NCBI GenBank assembly: GCA_016790075.1
Contig: JAEUPP010000035.1
Span: forward strand, 1 to 64,000
DNA: 64,000 nucleotides
Source: Rhodanobacteraceae bacterium
GTDB taxonomy: Bacteria; Pseudomonadota; Gammaproteobacteria; Xanthomonadales; Rhodanobacteraceae
Reading direction: 5' to 3'
The notes beneath the pieces were generated by a model. The model saw nothing but the letters and a program-made list of their open reading frames with translations. It ran no database searches and was not told where the DNA came from. Numbering within the stretch: the first letter of the stretch is position 1; the number at the start of each line of letters is the position of its first letter. This document shows positions 48,714 through 57,760 of the stretch, piece by piece. A program made the position numbers and the translations under genes.

Positions 48714-49181
48714 CTAGTTCTTCTTCGACTCGTCCGCCTTGGCTGGGGTCTTGTCATCGCCCTTGGTGGCGACGGCAGGAGTAGCGGGCTGAGGCACTGC
48801 GGGCACTTCGGTAGCCGTCGCTGGAGCCGGTACCGACGCCTGTGGAACGTCACCGGCAGGCGGTGCAGCCTCAGGAGCTTTCGCGGGAGCGGTGGGAACC
48901 TCACTGCCGGACATGATACCCAGATCCGTTTGCGGCTTGGGAGCCGCACCGCCACCGAGGTACATACCCATGCCCAGACTGAGCAGGAAGAACAAACTGG
49001 CCAGGACCGCCGTGGCGCGCGACAGGAAATTCGCAGATCCCCGCGCGCCGAACACCGTAGCCGAAGCGCCCGAGCCAAAGCCCGAACCCGCATCCGCTCC
49101 GGCGCCGCGCTGCAACAGGATCAGCGCCACCATCGCTACCGCGATCAAGATGTAAAACACATTGAAGATCGTAAGCAGCAT
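48714..49181 (-). CDS. secG: protein translocase subunit SecG with long C-terminal tail
   Basis: The 155-residue protein has the two SecG helices (about 2-22 and 55-75) and the conserved loop LLQRGAGADAGSGFGSGASATVFGARGSANFLSR. SecG helps the SecYEG channel. After residue 80 a Pro/Ala-rich tail of about 75 residues ends in Lys-rich sequence, longer than the 110-residue E. coli protein. Tail extensions of this kind are common and variable. It lies between tpiA and tRNA-Leu. Confidence 0.95.
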   Translation of the reverse strand: MLLTIFNVFYILIAVAMVALILLQRGAGADAGSGFGSGASATVFGARGSANFLSRATAVLASLFFLLSLGMGMYLGGGAAPKPQTDLGIMSGSEVPTAPAKAPEAAPPAGDVPQASVPAPATATEVPAVPQPATPAVATKGDDKTPAKADESKKN

Positions 49182-49202
49182 TTCGATCCAGCCCGGCCGC
49201 GC

Positions 49203-49949
49203 TTAAAGCGCCGCCTCACAAATCTTGAGGAAATCCGCAGCAACCAGCGAGGCGCCGCCGATCAAGCCGCCGTCCACGTCTGCCTGAGCGAAAAGCTCGG
49301 CGGCATTGGCCGGTTTGACACTGCCGCCGTACAGCACGCGCAGCGAGTTGGCGAGTGTAGCATCGTGAGCGGCGAGTTGGCTACGGATGAATGCATGAAC
49401 CGCCTGAGCCTGTTCCGCACTTGCGGTACGACCGGTGCCAATGGCCCAGACCGGCTCATACGCTACGACAGCGTTGCCAAACGCCGCTGCGCCACAGGCC
49501 TTCACGACCGCGTCCATCTGCGCACCGACGACAAGCTCCGTCTGGCCCGCTTCACGCTGCGCCAGGGTTTCACCGACACACAACACCGGGGTCAGCCCGG
49601 CGGCCTGCGCCTGGGCGAACTTCGCGGCGACGCACTCATTCGATTCCGCGTGGTACTGGCGCCGTTCCGAATGGCCGACCAGAGCCAAACGGCAACCGAT
49701 GTCAACCGCCATAGACGCCGCCAACTCGCCCGTATAGGCGCCCAGCGCATGCTCGCTGACATCCTGCACGCCAAACGCGAGCGAACTGGCACCCGGCGCA
49801 GCGATGAGTCCTGCGATGTAAACCGCCGGCGGGAATACGGCTACATCAATCTGTGCAGGCATGCCGGCAGCGATGGTACGCACCAGCTCTGCTGCCGTGG
49901 CAGCGTTGCCGTGCATCTTCCAGTTGCCTGCTACCAGTTTGCGCCGCAT
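49203..49949 (-). CDS. tpiA: triosephosphate isomerase
   Basis: This 248-residue glycolytic TIM-barrel interconverts dihydroxyacetone phosphate and glyceraldehyde-3-phosphate. GNWKMHG gives the substrate Lys, VGHSERR the catalytic His, and VAYEPVWAIGTG the catalytic Glu and loop 6. ATG 49949 is preceded by GGGAG; a TTG one codon upstream is not needed. It starts the tpiA-secG unit and is divergent from the SDR gene. Confidence 0.97.
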   Translation of the reverse strand: MRRKLVAGNWKMHGNAATAAELVRTIAAGMPAQIDVAVFPPAVYIAGLIAAPGASSLAFGVQDVSEHALGAYTGELAASMAVDIGCRLALVGHSERRQYHAESNECVAAKFAQAQAAGLTPVLCVGETLAQREAGQTELVVGAQMDAVVKACGAAAFGNAVVAYEPVWAIGTGRTASAEQAQAVHAFIRSQLAAHDATLANSLRVLYGGSVKPANAAELFAQADVDGGLIGGASLVAADFLKICEAAL

Positions 49950-50089
49950 CAAGTCCGCTCCCGCAAAGGGCGCGCAGAATAGCGATGCGCCCGCGTGTGC
50001 GCAATGCGGCGTTGCGGCAAACCCATGGCTGAGGTTGAATCACGGCTTGGCCCGCGGCAATTCGCCCTCATCGAACAAGGAAACCCACG

Positions 50090-50905
50090 ATGTCTCACCC
50101 CGTCCGCTGGGCACTGGTCACTGGCGCTTCGGCCGGCATTGGCACCGCCTTTGCCCGAACGCTTGCAGCCAGCGGTCACTCGCTGGTACTGACCGCACGA
50201 CGCGAGGACAGGCTTGCAACACTAGCCGGCGAACTGAGTCAGCAGCATGGCGTACGCATCGAAACCGTCCGTGCGGATCTCTCCGAGTCCGATGCGAGCC
50301 GGACCCTTTGTGCGGAGATCGAGCGCCGAGGTATCGCCATCGACATCCTCGTCAACAACGCCGGCTACGGCGTCGCCGGGAATTACCTCACCCAGCCCTG
50401 GAAGGTGCATGCCGATTTCCTGCAGGTCATGGTGACAGCCCCCTGCGAACTGGCCTATCTGCTGCTGCCTGGCATGCAGCAGCGCGGCTACGGCCGCATA
50501 GCGAACATCGCCTCACTTGCTGGACACATACCAGGCTCCGCAGGGCACACGCTGTATGCCGCGTCAAAGGCATTCATGATCAAGTTTTCGCAGTCGCTGG
50601 GCCTGGAAAATGCCGCCCGTGGCGTCAAGGTCTGTGCCATCTGCCCAGGCTTCACACTGTCCGAATTTCACGATGTAGTGGGCTCGCGCGAGCAGGTGTC
50701 GCGTATGCCGAAATGGCTCTGGGCGACGGCCGAGGACGTCGCGCGCGAAGGACTCGCTGCTCTGGAGCGTGGCGAGATCGTCTATGTGACTGGACGCGTG
50801 AACCGGGCGATCAAGGCACTGGTCAAGCTAATGCCCGATCGCTTCGCGCTGAACCTGATCCAGCGCCGCTCAAAAGATTTCCGCGTGCAGGAGCCAAAAC
50901 CGTAG
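50090..50905 (+). CDS. short-chain dehydrogenase/reductase
   Basis: The 271-residue classical SDR has TGASAGIG at 11-18 (dinucleotide binding), NNAG at 89-92, and catalytic S142, Y156 and K160 (LYAASK). A basic residue after the second strand (TARRED) suggests NADP(H). The C-terminal 50 residues include an amphipathic helix (NRAIKALVKLMPDRF) that may bind membrane. Substrate unknown. AAGGAA lies upstream of the ATG. It converges on the oxygenase gene and is divergent from tpiA. Confidence 0.9.
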   Translation: MSHPVRWALVTGASAGIGTAFARTLAASGHSLVLTARREDRLATLAGELSQQHGVRIETVRADLSESDASRTLCAEIERRGIAIDILVNNAGYGVAGNYLTQPWKVHADFLQVMVTAPCELAYLLLPGMQQRGYGRIANIASLAGHIPGSAGHTLYAASKAFMIKFSQSLGLENAARGVKVCAICPGFTLSEFHDVVGSREQVSRMPKWLWATAEDVAREGLAALERGEIVYVTGRVNRAIKALVKLMPDRFALNLIQRRSKDFRVQEPKP

Positions 50906-50983
50906 GTTCCGCACTCACAACGGCCCGGCCGCAACACAGCAGCCTGATGTGATCCCGATTTACCGCCCGCAACGGCCCGACAA

Positions 50984-51922
50984 TCAAGCAAGCTTGATTT
51001 CGCGCAACCTCTCCATAAGGTATTCGTGCGAGGTGATCGAGTTCGAATACCGGCTGGGATTGTCGGGCGAGACACACGACGGCAGCGGATCGAGCACAAC
51101 ATCGGGATTCGGGTGCAGGAAAAACGGCACTGAATAGCGCGGCTTGCGCGCCAGCTCTCCGGGTGGATTCACGACCCGGTGCGTGGTTGATGGATACACG
51201 TGATTCGTGAGGCGCTGCAGCATGTCACCGATATTGACGACTATGGTGTCGGAGTCCGAGGTAAACGGCACCCACTCGCCTGCACGCGACTTCACCTCGA
51301 GGCCTGCCGCGCTGGCGCCGACCAGCAAGGTGATGAAGTTGATGTCTTCGTGCGCCCCCGCACGCACGTTGGGAATGTCCACTGCCGTAATGGGCGGGTA
51401 GTGGATAGGGCGCAGAATGGAGTTACCGAAGTCAATCTTGTCCTCGAAGAACGTCTCGGGCAGATCGATATGTAGTGCCAGCGCGCGCAGTACGCGCGAA
51501 CCCAGATGATCAAGCGCCGTGTAAAGGCCGTAGCCCAGGTCGCGAAAACCAGCAACCTCCGCCGGCCAAAGATTCGGCGGCATCACCTCGGCGAAGCGCG
51601 AGTCACGCGGAATCTCGCGGCCTATGTGCCAGAACTCCTTGAGGTCCGGGTATTTCGAGTCCTTTGCCGTCTCGACCCCGAACGGCGTATAGCCGCGCGC
51701 GCCGCCGCTGCCGGCCAGGTGATAGTTCATCTTGGTTTCCGTCGGCAACGCAAAGAATGCGCGAAAGCACTCGTAGGCGCCGCTGATGAGCTCGTCGCTG
51801 ATGCCGTGTCCGCGGATACCCGCAAAGCCCCACTCACGGTAGGCTGCACCGAGCTCGGCGACAAAAGCGTCGCGGTCAGTGTCGTAACGGCGAATATCCA
51901 GGGTAGGAATGGCTGCTGACAT
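50984..51922 (-). CDS. isopenicillin-N-synthase-like 2-oxoglutarate/Fe(II) oxygenase
   Basis: This 312-residue protein has the DIOX_N-type N-terminal half and the jelly-roll Fe(II) domain. Iron ligands are H191, D193 and H248 (GAHEDINF and STTHRVVNP), and R262-x-S264 binds the 2-oxoglutarate carboxylate. The family hydroxylates or desaturates small molecules; which one is unknown. ATG 51922 has CAGGAA 8 bases upstream; a TTG upstream is less likely. It lies between glmM and tpiA, facing the SDR, and the two may share a pathway, which is inference from position only. Confidence 0.9.
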   Translation of the reverse strand: MSAAIPTLDIRRYDTDRDAFVAELGAAYREWGFAGIRGHGISDELISGAYECFRAFFALPTETKMNYHLAGSGGARGYTPFGVETAKDSKYPDLKEFWHIGREIPRDSRFAEVMPPNLWPAEVAGFRDLGYGLYTALDHLGSRVLRALALHIDLPETFFEDKIDFGNSILRPIHYPPITAVDIPNVRAGAHEDINFITLLVGASAAGLEVKSRAGEWVPFTSDSDTIVVNIGDMLQRLTNHVYPSTTHRVVNPPGELARKPRYSVPFFLHPNPDVVLDPLPSCVSPDNPSRYSNSITSHEYLMERLREIKLA

Positions 51923-52002
51923 GTACGAATTCCTGCAAAGTGAATTCAACGGCGTAACGTCCGCTACGGATGTACCACCGACCTGCTGGCGCGGCTGACG
52001 GA

Positions 52003-53355
52003 TCAGGCAAGTTCCATGGCCGCGGATTCTACGGCGCGCGCGAGGCGACCGGCCAGCTTATCGACCAGCACGGCATCGGCAGCCTCGATGGTCACACGAA
52101 TCAAGGGCTCGGTGCCCGAAGCACGCAGCACCAGCCGGCCGCGGCCTTCGAGTTCGTGTTCGACCGCGGCGCGCTCAGCCAGCACCGACGCATGTTCAAG
52201 CAAGCCGGCCGCGTTTGCGACGCGGACATTGCGCGTGATTTGCGGCAGGCGTTCCCAGCCAGCGCAGAGTTCAGCGAGCTTCCGCCCTCGGCGCACCAAC
52301 ACTTCGAGCACCTGCAATGCGCTGACTATGCCATCGCCAGTCGAAGCACTGTCGAGACAGAGCACGTGGCCCGAAGCCTCTCCACCCAGCACTCCGGCAG
52401 TTTCTTTCAACAGGCGCATGACATAGCGATCACCCACTTTCGCACGCGCGAAGCCTATGCCGGCCGCCGCAAAGGCGCGTTCCAGGCCATAGTTCGTCAT
52501 CAGCGTGCCGACCACGGGGCCTTGCAGACGGCCGCTGATACGCCAGTCGCTGGCAAGCACATACAGGATGTCGTCGCCATCGACCAGGCATCCGCGATGA
52601 TCAACCAGCTGCACACGATCGCCATCGCCGTCGAACGCGATACCCAGATCAGCGCCCTGCTCCACCACCGCACGCTGTAATGCGGCCGGGCTTGTTGAAC
52701 CACAGTCACGATTGATGTTGAGGCCATCTGGTTGCGTGCCGATGGTGCTCACCTGGGCGCCAAGTTCGGCAAACAGCTTGGGCGCAATCTGATAGGTCGC
52801 GCCATGGGCGCAGTCGACGACCAGCCTGAGTCCGCGCAGATTGCGCTCCGGCGGGAAGGTGGAGTTGCAAAACTCCGCGTAGCGCGTCGCCGCATCCGCA
52901 ACGCGCACCGCTTTGCCTATGTGCTCGGAAGGCACGGTAGTGAAGGGCGCGTCGAGTTCCTGCTCAATCGCAGCCTCGACCTCATCGGCAAGCTTCTCGC
53001 CGTCGCCGGAAAAGAACTTGATGCCGTTGTCCTGATGTGGGTTATGCGATGCACTGATGACGATACCAGCGCTGGCGCGCAAGCTACGCGTCAGATAGGC
53101 CACGGCCGGCGTAGGCATGGGACCGAGCAGGCGCACATTGGCACCTGCAGCAACCAGCCCGGCTTCCAGCGCCGCTTCAAACATGTAACCCGATACACGC
53201 GTGTCCTTGCCGATAACAACGGTTGCAACCCCGTCGGCCCCGGTCAGCACCTTGCCGGCCGCGCGGCCGAGCTTGAGCATGAACTCCGCGGTGATAGGCC
53301 ATTCACCAACCTGACCGCGAATACCATCAGTGCCGAAATACTTGCGTTTGCTCAT
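52003..53355 (-). CDS. glmM: phosphoglucosamine mutase
   Basis: This 450-residue enzyme converts glucosamine-6-phosphate to glucosamine-1-phosphate for peptidoglycan and [13 protein letters not shown] opens the protein, the phosphoserine is S103 in [11 protein letters not shown], the metal loop is FDGDGDR, and [11 protein letters not shown] is the phosphate-binding end. ATG 53355 fits the family start. In related bacteria folP lies just upstream; here folP is about 4.4 kb away. Confidence 0.97.
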   Translation of the reverse strand: MSKRKYFGTDGIRGQVGEWPITAEFMLKLGRAAGKVLTGADGVATVVIGKDTRVSGYMFEAALEAGLVAAGANVRLLGPMPTPAVAYLTRSLRASAGIVISASHNPHQDNGIKFFSGDGEKLADEVEAAIEQELDAPFTTVPSEHIGKAVRVADAATRYAEFCNSTFPPERNLRGLRLVVDCAHGATYQIAPKLFAELGAQVSTIGTQPDGLNINRDCGSTSPAALQRAVVEQGADLGIAFDGDGDRVQLVDHRGCLVDGDDILYVLASDWRISGRLQGPVVGTLMTNYGLERAFAAAGIGFARAKVGDRYVMRLLKETAGVLGGEASGHVLCLDSASTGDGIVSALQVLEVLVRRGRKLAELCAGWERLPQITRNVRVANAAGLLEHASVLAERAAVEHELEGRGRLVLRASGTEPLIRVTIEAADAVLVDKLAGRLARAVESAAMELA

Positions 53356-53766
53356 TGCACCTGCCACCTCGAACAGCCCGCTCGCGGTGGCGGCGGGAAC
53401 CTGGCCGCCTAGGTTGCCAGACTGCAGCGCATCCGGCCACTTTCAGCCCTTCCATTCACCAGATCAGCTGTCCGCCACGAGGCGACTCCGCCCAACAGGC
53501 AGCTCACGCTATTCGTTCGGCGTTTATTACTTTTCCCATATTCACCAACCAGAAAATCATGAACCAGACAAAAGTCGAAAGTTGATGCGATATCCGGTTC
53601 TAGCGGAGTTGCTCAAGCGCTAGCAACCGGATGCAGAGAAAAAAGCAACACACTGTTCGGATTTTTCCATAGTCAGCGTTTTTACTGATGCAACGCGCCG
53701 CACCTGCGGAAACAACGTCGCCGCAATCTCGCGGCAGAACCAGGCGTTGCTGATCGGAGAAAACTC
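53356..53766. other. 411-base gap between glmM and subtilase gene, with inverted repeat at 53592-53632
   Basis: No recognisable gene. The interesting element is an imperfect inverted repeat: ATCCGGTT-C-TAGCG on the left and CGCTA-GC-AACCGGAT on the right around an 11-base loop. It has no T-tract. The right end of the gap has GGAG before the subtilase ATG. The rest is GC-mixed sequence with short, unlikely frames. Confidence 0.55.
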
Positions 53767-55599
53767 ATGCATCAGAACAGCACCAAGGCCGCGCGACTCG
53801 CGCAGGCGATACTGCTAGCGCTCAGCACCACAGCAGCGCAGGCTGCCCCCAGCGTCGACGCTCCCGAGCGCGTCGACACCAGCGCACTCGCAACCAGCCC
53901 CGAGGTCGCACGTCTCATTGTGACGCTAGCCGGCAAGAGCGACGTAACCGCGCTGCACATCGAACTTGAGCGCGTCGGCTCGTTCGTCAACCGTCGGCTG
54001 ATTCCGTTACGCCAGCTGGCTACCGGCGGCTGGCTGATTGAAGCGCGCGACAGCGCAAAGAGCGATCAGACACGGCCGCTAGCCCGCGACGAAGCGGAGC
54101 TTGCCATGTACGAGCTTGCCCGCAATCCGGCGCTTGCTGCGGTAGAACCCGACCGCCTGCTTACACGAACGTTGACGCCCAATGACGAACGCTATCCGTC
54201 GCAGTGGGCCTATTTCCGCTCGCGCTATGGCACCAACGCCGCAGGCGCCTGGCATTACTCGACCGGAGCCGGCATCAAGATTGCCGTGATCGACACGGGC
54301 ATTACACCGCATAGCGACCTCGATGCGAACGTACTCGGCGGCTACGACTTCATCACGAATTCCACCGTCGCCCGCGACGGTGACGGTCGTGACCCCGATC
54401 CGAATGACGAAGGTGACTGGTACGACATCGGTGACTGCAGCAACGACCCCGGCGGCAGCGAGAATTCCAGCTGGCACGGCTCGCACGTAGCCGGCATCGC
54501 CGCCGCTGCAACCAACAACAGCTTCAACGGTACGGCTGGCATGGCATACGACGCGAAGATCGTTCCCGTGCGCGTACTGGGACGCTGCGGCGGCTCGCTG
54601 TCGGATGTCGCGGAAGCCATTGTTTGGGCTTCCGGCGGTAGCGTCGCCGGGATACCGGCAAACCCAAACCCGGCGCAGGTCATCAACCTGAGCCTCGGCG
54701 GCCAGGGCAGTTGCAGTACGACCATGCAAAACGCGATCAATACAGCCGTTGGCAACGGCGCCGTCGTGGTCGTCGCCGCAGGCAATGCCAGCGCCAACGT
54801 CGCCGGCTTTACTCCTGCGCGTTGCAACAACGTCGTCGCGGTGGCGGCGACGACTACATCCGGCGCACTCGCCAGCTATTCCAACTATGGCGACAAGATC
54901 GACGTCTCCGCACCCGGTGAGATCACATCAACAGTCAACACTGGCACGGAAACTCAGGTCGCTGAAGGTTATGCAAGCTATTCGGGTACGTCGATGGCAG
55001 CACCACAGGTCGCAGGTCTGGCCGCGATGATTCGCGCCAAGGGCACGTTCACTCCGCTACAGGTCGAGAATCTCATCAAGTACAACGGAACAGCGGCACT
55101 TGATTGCGCCTTCGATTCGGTCAAGTCCTGTGGCTGGGGCCTGATCGATGCGTTGCATACGCTGCGCGCGGTCGGCCAAGGTTTCAACGGCGACGTCGCG
55201 GCCAGCCCCAGTCCAGCAAGTTTTTTCAAACCAACTTTTTTTGAAAACGCAAATAACTACCATCTGCCTTCAGGGTCAATGACGGCCTCGCCCAACACCG
55301 TATGGGGCCAGTACGGCACAAACGCGCCCTCATCGATGACGGTCAAGTTCACGCTGATCACACGCAACATCAGCGTCGTAGACCCCAAGAAGTACAAGAT
55401 CGAGCTCATTGCACCCGATGGCAGCGTAGTGAAGGTATTGCATGACAATGCCGCGAGTTTTGTGACCACACAGACAGTGAACGCATCCAGTGAAATCGCA
55501 GACGGGCTCTGGAAACTGCGTGTGACCAACTCCGGACCGAGCAGCAATCTCTACATCGACAAGTGGAGCCTTGGTTTCCCCGGTTGGTTCACCCCTTAG
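53767..55599 (+). CDS. secreted subtilisin-family (S8) serine protease with P-domain-like end
   Basis: This 610-residue preproprotein has a signal peptide (about 1-26, ending AQA), an inhibitor-like propeptide (about 45-135), the peptidase domain (about 165-470) and a C-terminal beta-rich domain (about 480-610) resembling the P/Homo B domain. The catalytic triad is D176 (VIDTGI), H237 (WHGSHVAG) and S409 (SGTSMAAPQVAG), with oxyanion N340. Six or more cysteines in the mature part suggest disulfides. It is probably exported and autoprocessed, as in the Xanthomonas extracellular proteases. GGAG lies upstream of the ATG. It sits in the stretch that separates glmM from folP. Confidence 0.93.
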   Translation: MHQNSTKAARLAQAILLALSTTAAQAAPSVDAPERVDTSALATSPEVARLIVTLAGKSDVTALHIELERVGSFVNRRLIPLRQLATGGWLIEARDSAKSDQTRPLARDEAELAMYELARNPALAAVEPDRLLTRTLTPNDERYPSQWAYFRSRYGTNAAGAWHYSTGAGIKIAVIDTGITPHSDLDANVLGGYDFITNSTVARDGDGRDPDPNDEGDWYDIGDCSNDPGGSENSSWHGSHVAGIAAAATNNSFNGTAGMAYDAKIVPVRVLGRCGGSLSDVAEAIVWASGGSVAGIPANPNPAQVINLSLGGQGSCSTTMQNAINTAVGNGAVVVVAAGNASANVAGFTPARCNNVVAVAATTTSGALASYSNYGDKIDVSAPGEITSTVNTGTETQVAEGYASYSGTSMAAPQVAGLAAMIRAKGTFTPLQVENLIKYNGTAALDCAFDSVKSCGWGLIDALHTLRAVGQGFNGDVAASPSPASFFKPTFFENANNYHLPSGSMTASPNTVWGQYGTNAPSSMTVKFTLITRNISVVDPKKYKIELIAPDGSVVKVLHDNAASFVTTQTVNASSEIADGLWKLRVTNSGPSSNLYIDKWSLGFPGWFTP

Positions 55600-55790
55600 T
55601 CTTACTGTGTTACGAGATTGGTTCTGTCCGATGCCTTCCGCAACATGAACATCGCGGCACGCGAGCGGCGAGGATGACGCTGAGTTGGTGTCGCAGCGAG
55701 GGTATCGAGTCCAGCAAGTGACGCTGCACCCGGCGCCGCACTGTTGAAGCAATCTTGAGCAAAGAGGCCGCCAAAGTTAGCTCGAGGGCA

Positions 55791-56447
55791 TTACTCTTTC
55801 ACTGAGGCGCCTGGTAGGTCTTGCTCCGGCAATTGCGAAAAAAGATTCTGCTTTGCTTGAATGAAGACCTGGCCGAATGGAGAAACAAGATGGTGGCTAC
55901 TGGACGTTGCGATGCCAACGTCCAGCGCCAATACGATTTCTTTACCGTAATTTTCAGGCAAGCTGTAAAGCAAGGCATATCGCGCAGAAGTAGGAACCTT
56001 GAGGTCTTGGATTGCAGTGCTTCCGGCTGCCCACTGGAAGTTCTCCGCCTTCAGTTCCATACGACTGAGCTCGTTGAATTCGGCATCCAGAAGCAGGAGC
56101 GAAGGCAGCCACACCAGGTATTGCGCTTGACCGGCCATGTTCAGTGCCAGAATGTAGGGTGTCGAATTTTCTGGAATCTGGATCAAATGAACGTATGACG
56201 CTCCACTCGCGAAACGAAAGGCCTGCGAACCGCTCTGGAGGCTTACGGCTGTTGTTCCTCTCCTTGGCAACGTCGTATCCACTTTGAGCTCTCGCAACGA
56301 ATTGCTTGTGGGGTTCACGCTTTTTGCTTGAGCTACAAACGCGTTGAAGCTAGCCTGATCCTCAGACGTAAGCTTGGGCGTTGAAGCACATCCCATGAGT
56401 GCGCAACAAAGAAGCAAGGCGATTGTTTGGCTAGAGAAAAACTTCAT
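55791..56447 (-). CDS. lipoprotein, possibly MalM-like (tentative)
   Basis: The 218-residue protein has a lipoprotein signal with lipobox LMGC (Cys at residue 20), then a beta-rich domain. The stretch IPENSTPYILALNMAGQAQYLVW followed by PSLLLLDAEFNELSRMEL recalls MalM, a periplasmic protein of maltose operons; similarity is modest so the name is tentative. The presence of an alpha-amylase remnant just upstream on the same strand supports an old maltodextrin locus. The coding sequence is visibly poorer in GC than its neighbours, suggesting acquisition from elsewhere. Confidence 0.6.
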   Translation of the reverse strand: MKFFSSQTIALLLCCALMGCASTPKLTSEDQASFNAFVAQAKSVNPTSNSLRELKVDTTLPRRGTTAVSLQSGSQAFRFASGASYVHLIQIPENSTPYILALNMAGQAQYLVWLPSLLLLDAEFNELSRMELKAENFQWAAGSTAIQDLKVPTSARYALLYSLPENYGKEIVLALDVGIATSSSHHLVSPFGQVFIQAKQNLFSQLPEQDLPGASVKE

Positions 56448-56657
56448 GCGAATCCCAATTGATCAATAAGGTTAGTTAAGGACGCAGCTATTGGACCACT
56501 TCAAAGAGACCTTTTTTGCATTCGTCCGCCAGCGCCCTGTCTTGGGTGGATAAAGACTAGGCCTGTTTTCGTGAACGGATTTTCCGAGGCAAGGCTCGAC
56601 CTCTGACTTAGGAGCTTCCGGCAGCCTCAGGGATTTGGATACCGTCCTTGCCTTTCA

Positions 56658-57240
56658 TCAATACATCCAAAAGTTCTCTCGCGTCGGTGCAGCATCCTGG
56701 ACGCTTGAGCGTACAACAACGCGCACACCATGCGCGGGAGCGTCGATGGGCGTTTTGGAGTCAAGCTAGGTGTTTGCACCTGAAAGCAAATCCTGCCATT
56801 CGCCCGACTGGGTATGCTGATCGACCCTGAGGGTTTTGGCTTCAGCCGACTTGTTGAGCATGACCAATACTGTTTCCTGCTTGCCTTGGTATGCAAGCAC
56901 CCGGCAGAAGACAGCGACATCGCATTGAAGCGTGTCGATCAGCATCAAATCTCGTTGCAGTGATTCAGCCTTGGCGCGCGTATGCGCAATCGCCTTGTGG
57001 CCCGAGTGGATTGGATGAGATTGAGCTTGCTTGCTGGCTTCTTCGCCTAAGTAACTGCGATTACCGTGATGCTCAACTCGGCCGCGCATGAAGCCGGACT
57101 CAGAGCCGTAATAAATCACCGGATTGCCGCGTGCGATGAACAATCAGTTGTGCGCATCGATGAAGCCCTCATCCGTGGCATTCATGCGCGCCACGTCGTG
57201 GTTGTCGAAAAAAGTGAACTCATAAGGGTTTCGGGCAGCG
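56658..57240 (-). pseudogene. GH13 alpha-amylase C-terminal remnant with two in-frame stops
   Basis: Reading the minus strand, the frame gives NPYEFTFFDNHDVARMNATDEG, which contains the GH13 region IV motif F-x-N-H-D, then TGA at 57144-57146 where Trp is expected (HN-stop-LFIARGNPVIYYGSESGFM), then the usual YYG and NR motifs, and TAG at 56766-56768 before a tail ending VPAHGVRV-like (DAPAHGVRVVVRSS). The natural end appears to be TGA at 56658-56660. The N-terminal catalytic barrel, with the nucleophile and acid/base, is missing. Two stops and the 5' truncation make it a dead fragment. Confidence 0.85.
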
Positions 57241-57735
57241 GAAGTTCAAGCACCCTTTCCGGGAAGTTTGCCGGGTAGGCGGCGGTCGCACAACCGCAAC
57301 GTTCGGCGCGGATCGGGCAGCTTTGAGCGGGATCTGCATCCCGCGCGGTCGCACCGGCGCGCTGTCTACGGTTTTCTCGCGCCTGTTCCCGCCAGCGGCC
57401 CGCGCGCATTCCTGTGAGGTCGTTGCCGCATCGTGCCGTCTTCCGGGTTTCGCCGCGGACATCCTGCCTGATGAGCCTCACGTGGCCGCTGCCGGCGGTA
57501 GGCGCGGTCCGGGCCGGTAGTGCGCCTCTTCCAGTGCGTCGTGCTTTGCGATGTGGGCCAGACATGGATGACCCTTTGCGGGCATGGCTCGGATCGCGTT
57601 TCGCTCTCCGATGCTGGCCACGATCCGCACCGCGCCGCCGCGGTGCGATGTTGAACACGCGCTTGAGGCGATGCACCCAGCACCGCCATTTGCACGCGCA
57701 GTTGGTGCTTGCGGCTGATGGAGTTTGGGCTTCTC
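57240..57735 (-). mobile_element. remnant of an IS91-like transposase and element end (tentative)
   Basis: On the minus strand, one frame reads HRLKRVFNIAP and another, shifted, reads GGAVRIVASIGERNAIRA... EEAHYRPGPRLPPAAA ending with a stop at 57478. Together they resemble the C-terminal zinc-type domain of IS91/ISCR-like transposases (LKRVF-I...CGG-VRVIA-IEDP...), with frameshifts and a lost CxxC. Beyond the stop lies about 240 bases of GC-rich non-coding DNA with a 7-bp hairpin at 57327-57344, up to the point where the amylase fragment begins. The family call rests on motifs read by eye. This fragment may have mediated the truncation of the amylase gene. Confidence 0.5.
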
Positions 57736-57760
57736 CGGCTGGTTCAGCCCGTAGCAGAGA

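Noticed and set aside
55330-55752. 140-codon minus frame at the end of the subtilase gene
   Set aside because: Mostly antisense to the subtilase; no recognisable product and no ribosome site.
57144-57146. TGA in the GH13 remnant as a recoded Trp or selenocysteine codon
   Set aside because: A second stop (TAG) follows downstream and the N-terminal barrel is missing, so decay is simpler; no SECIS-like structure is seen.
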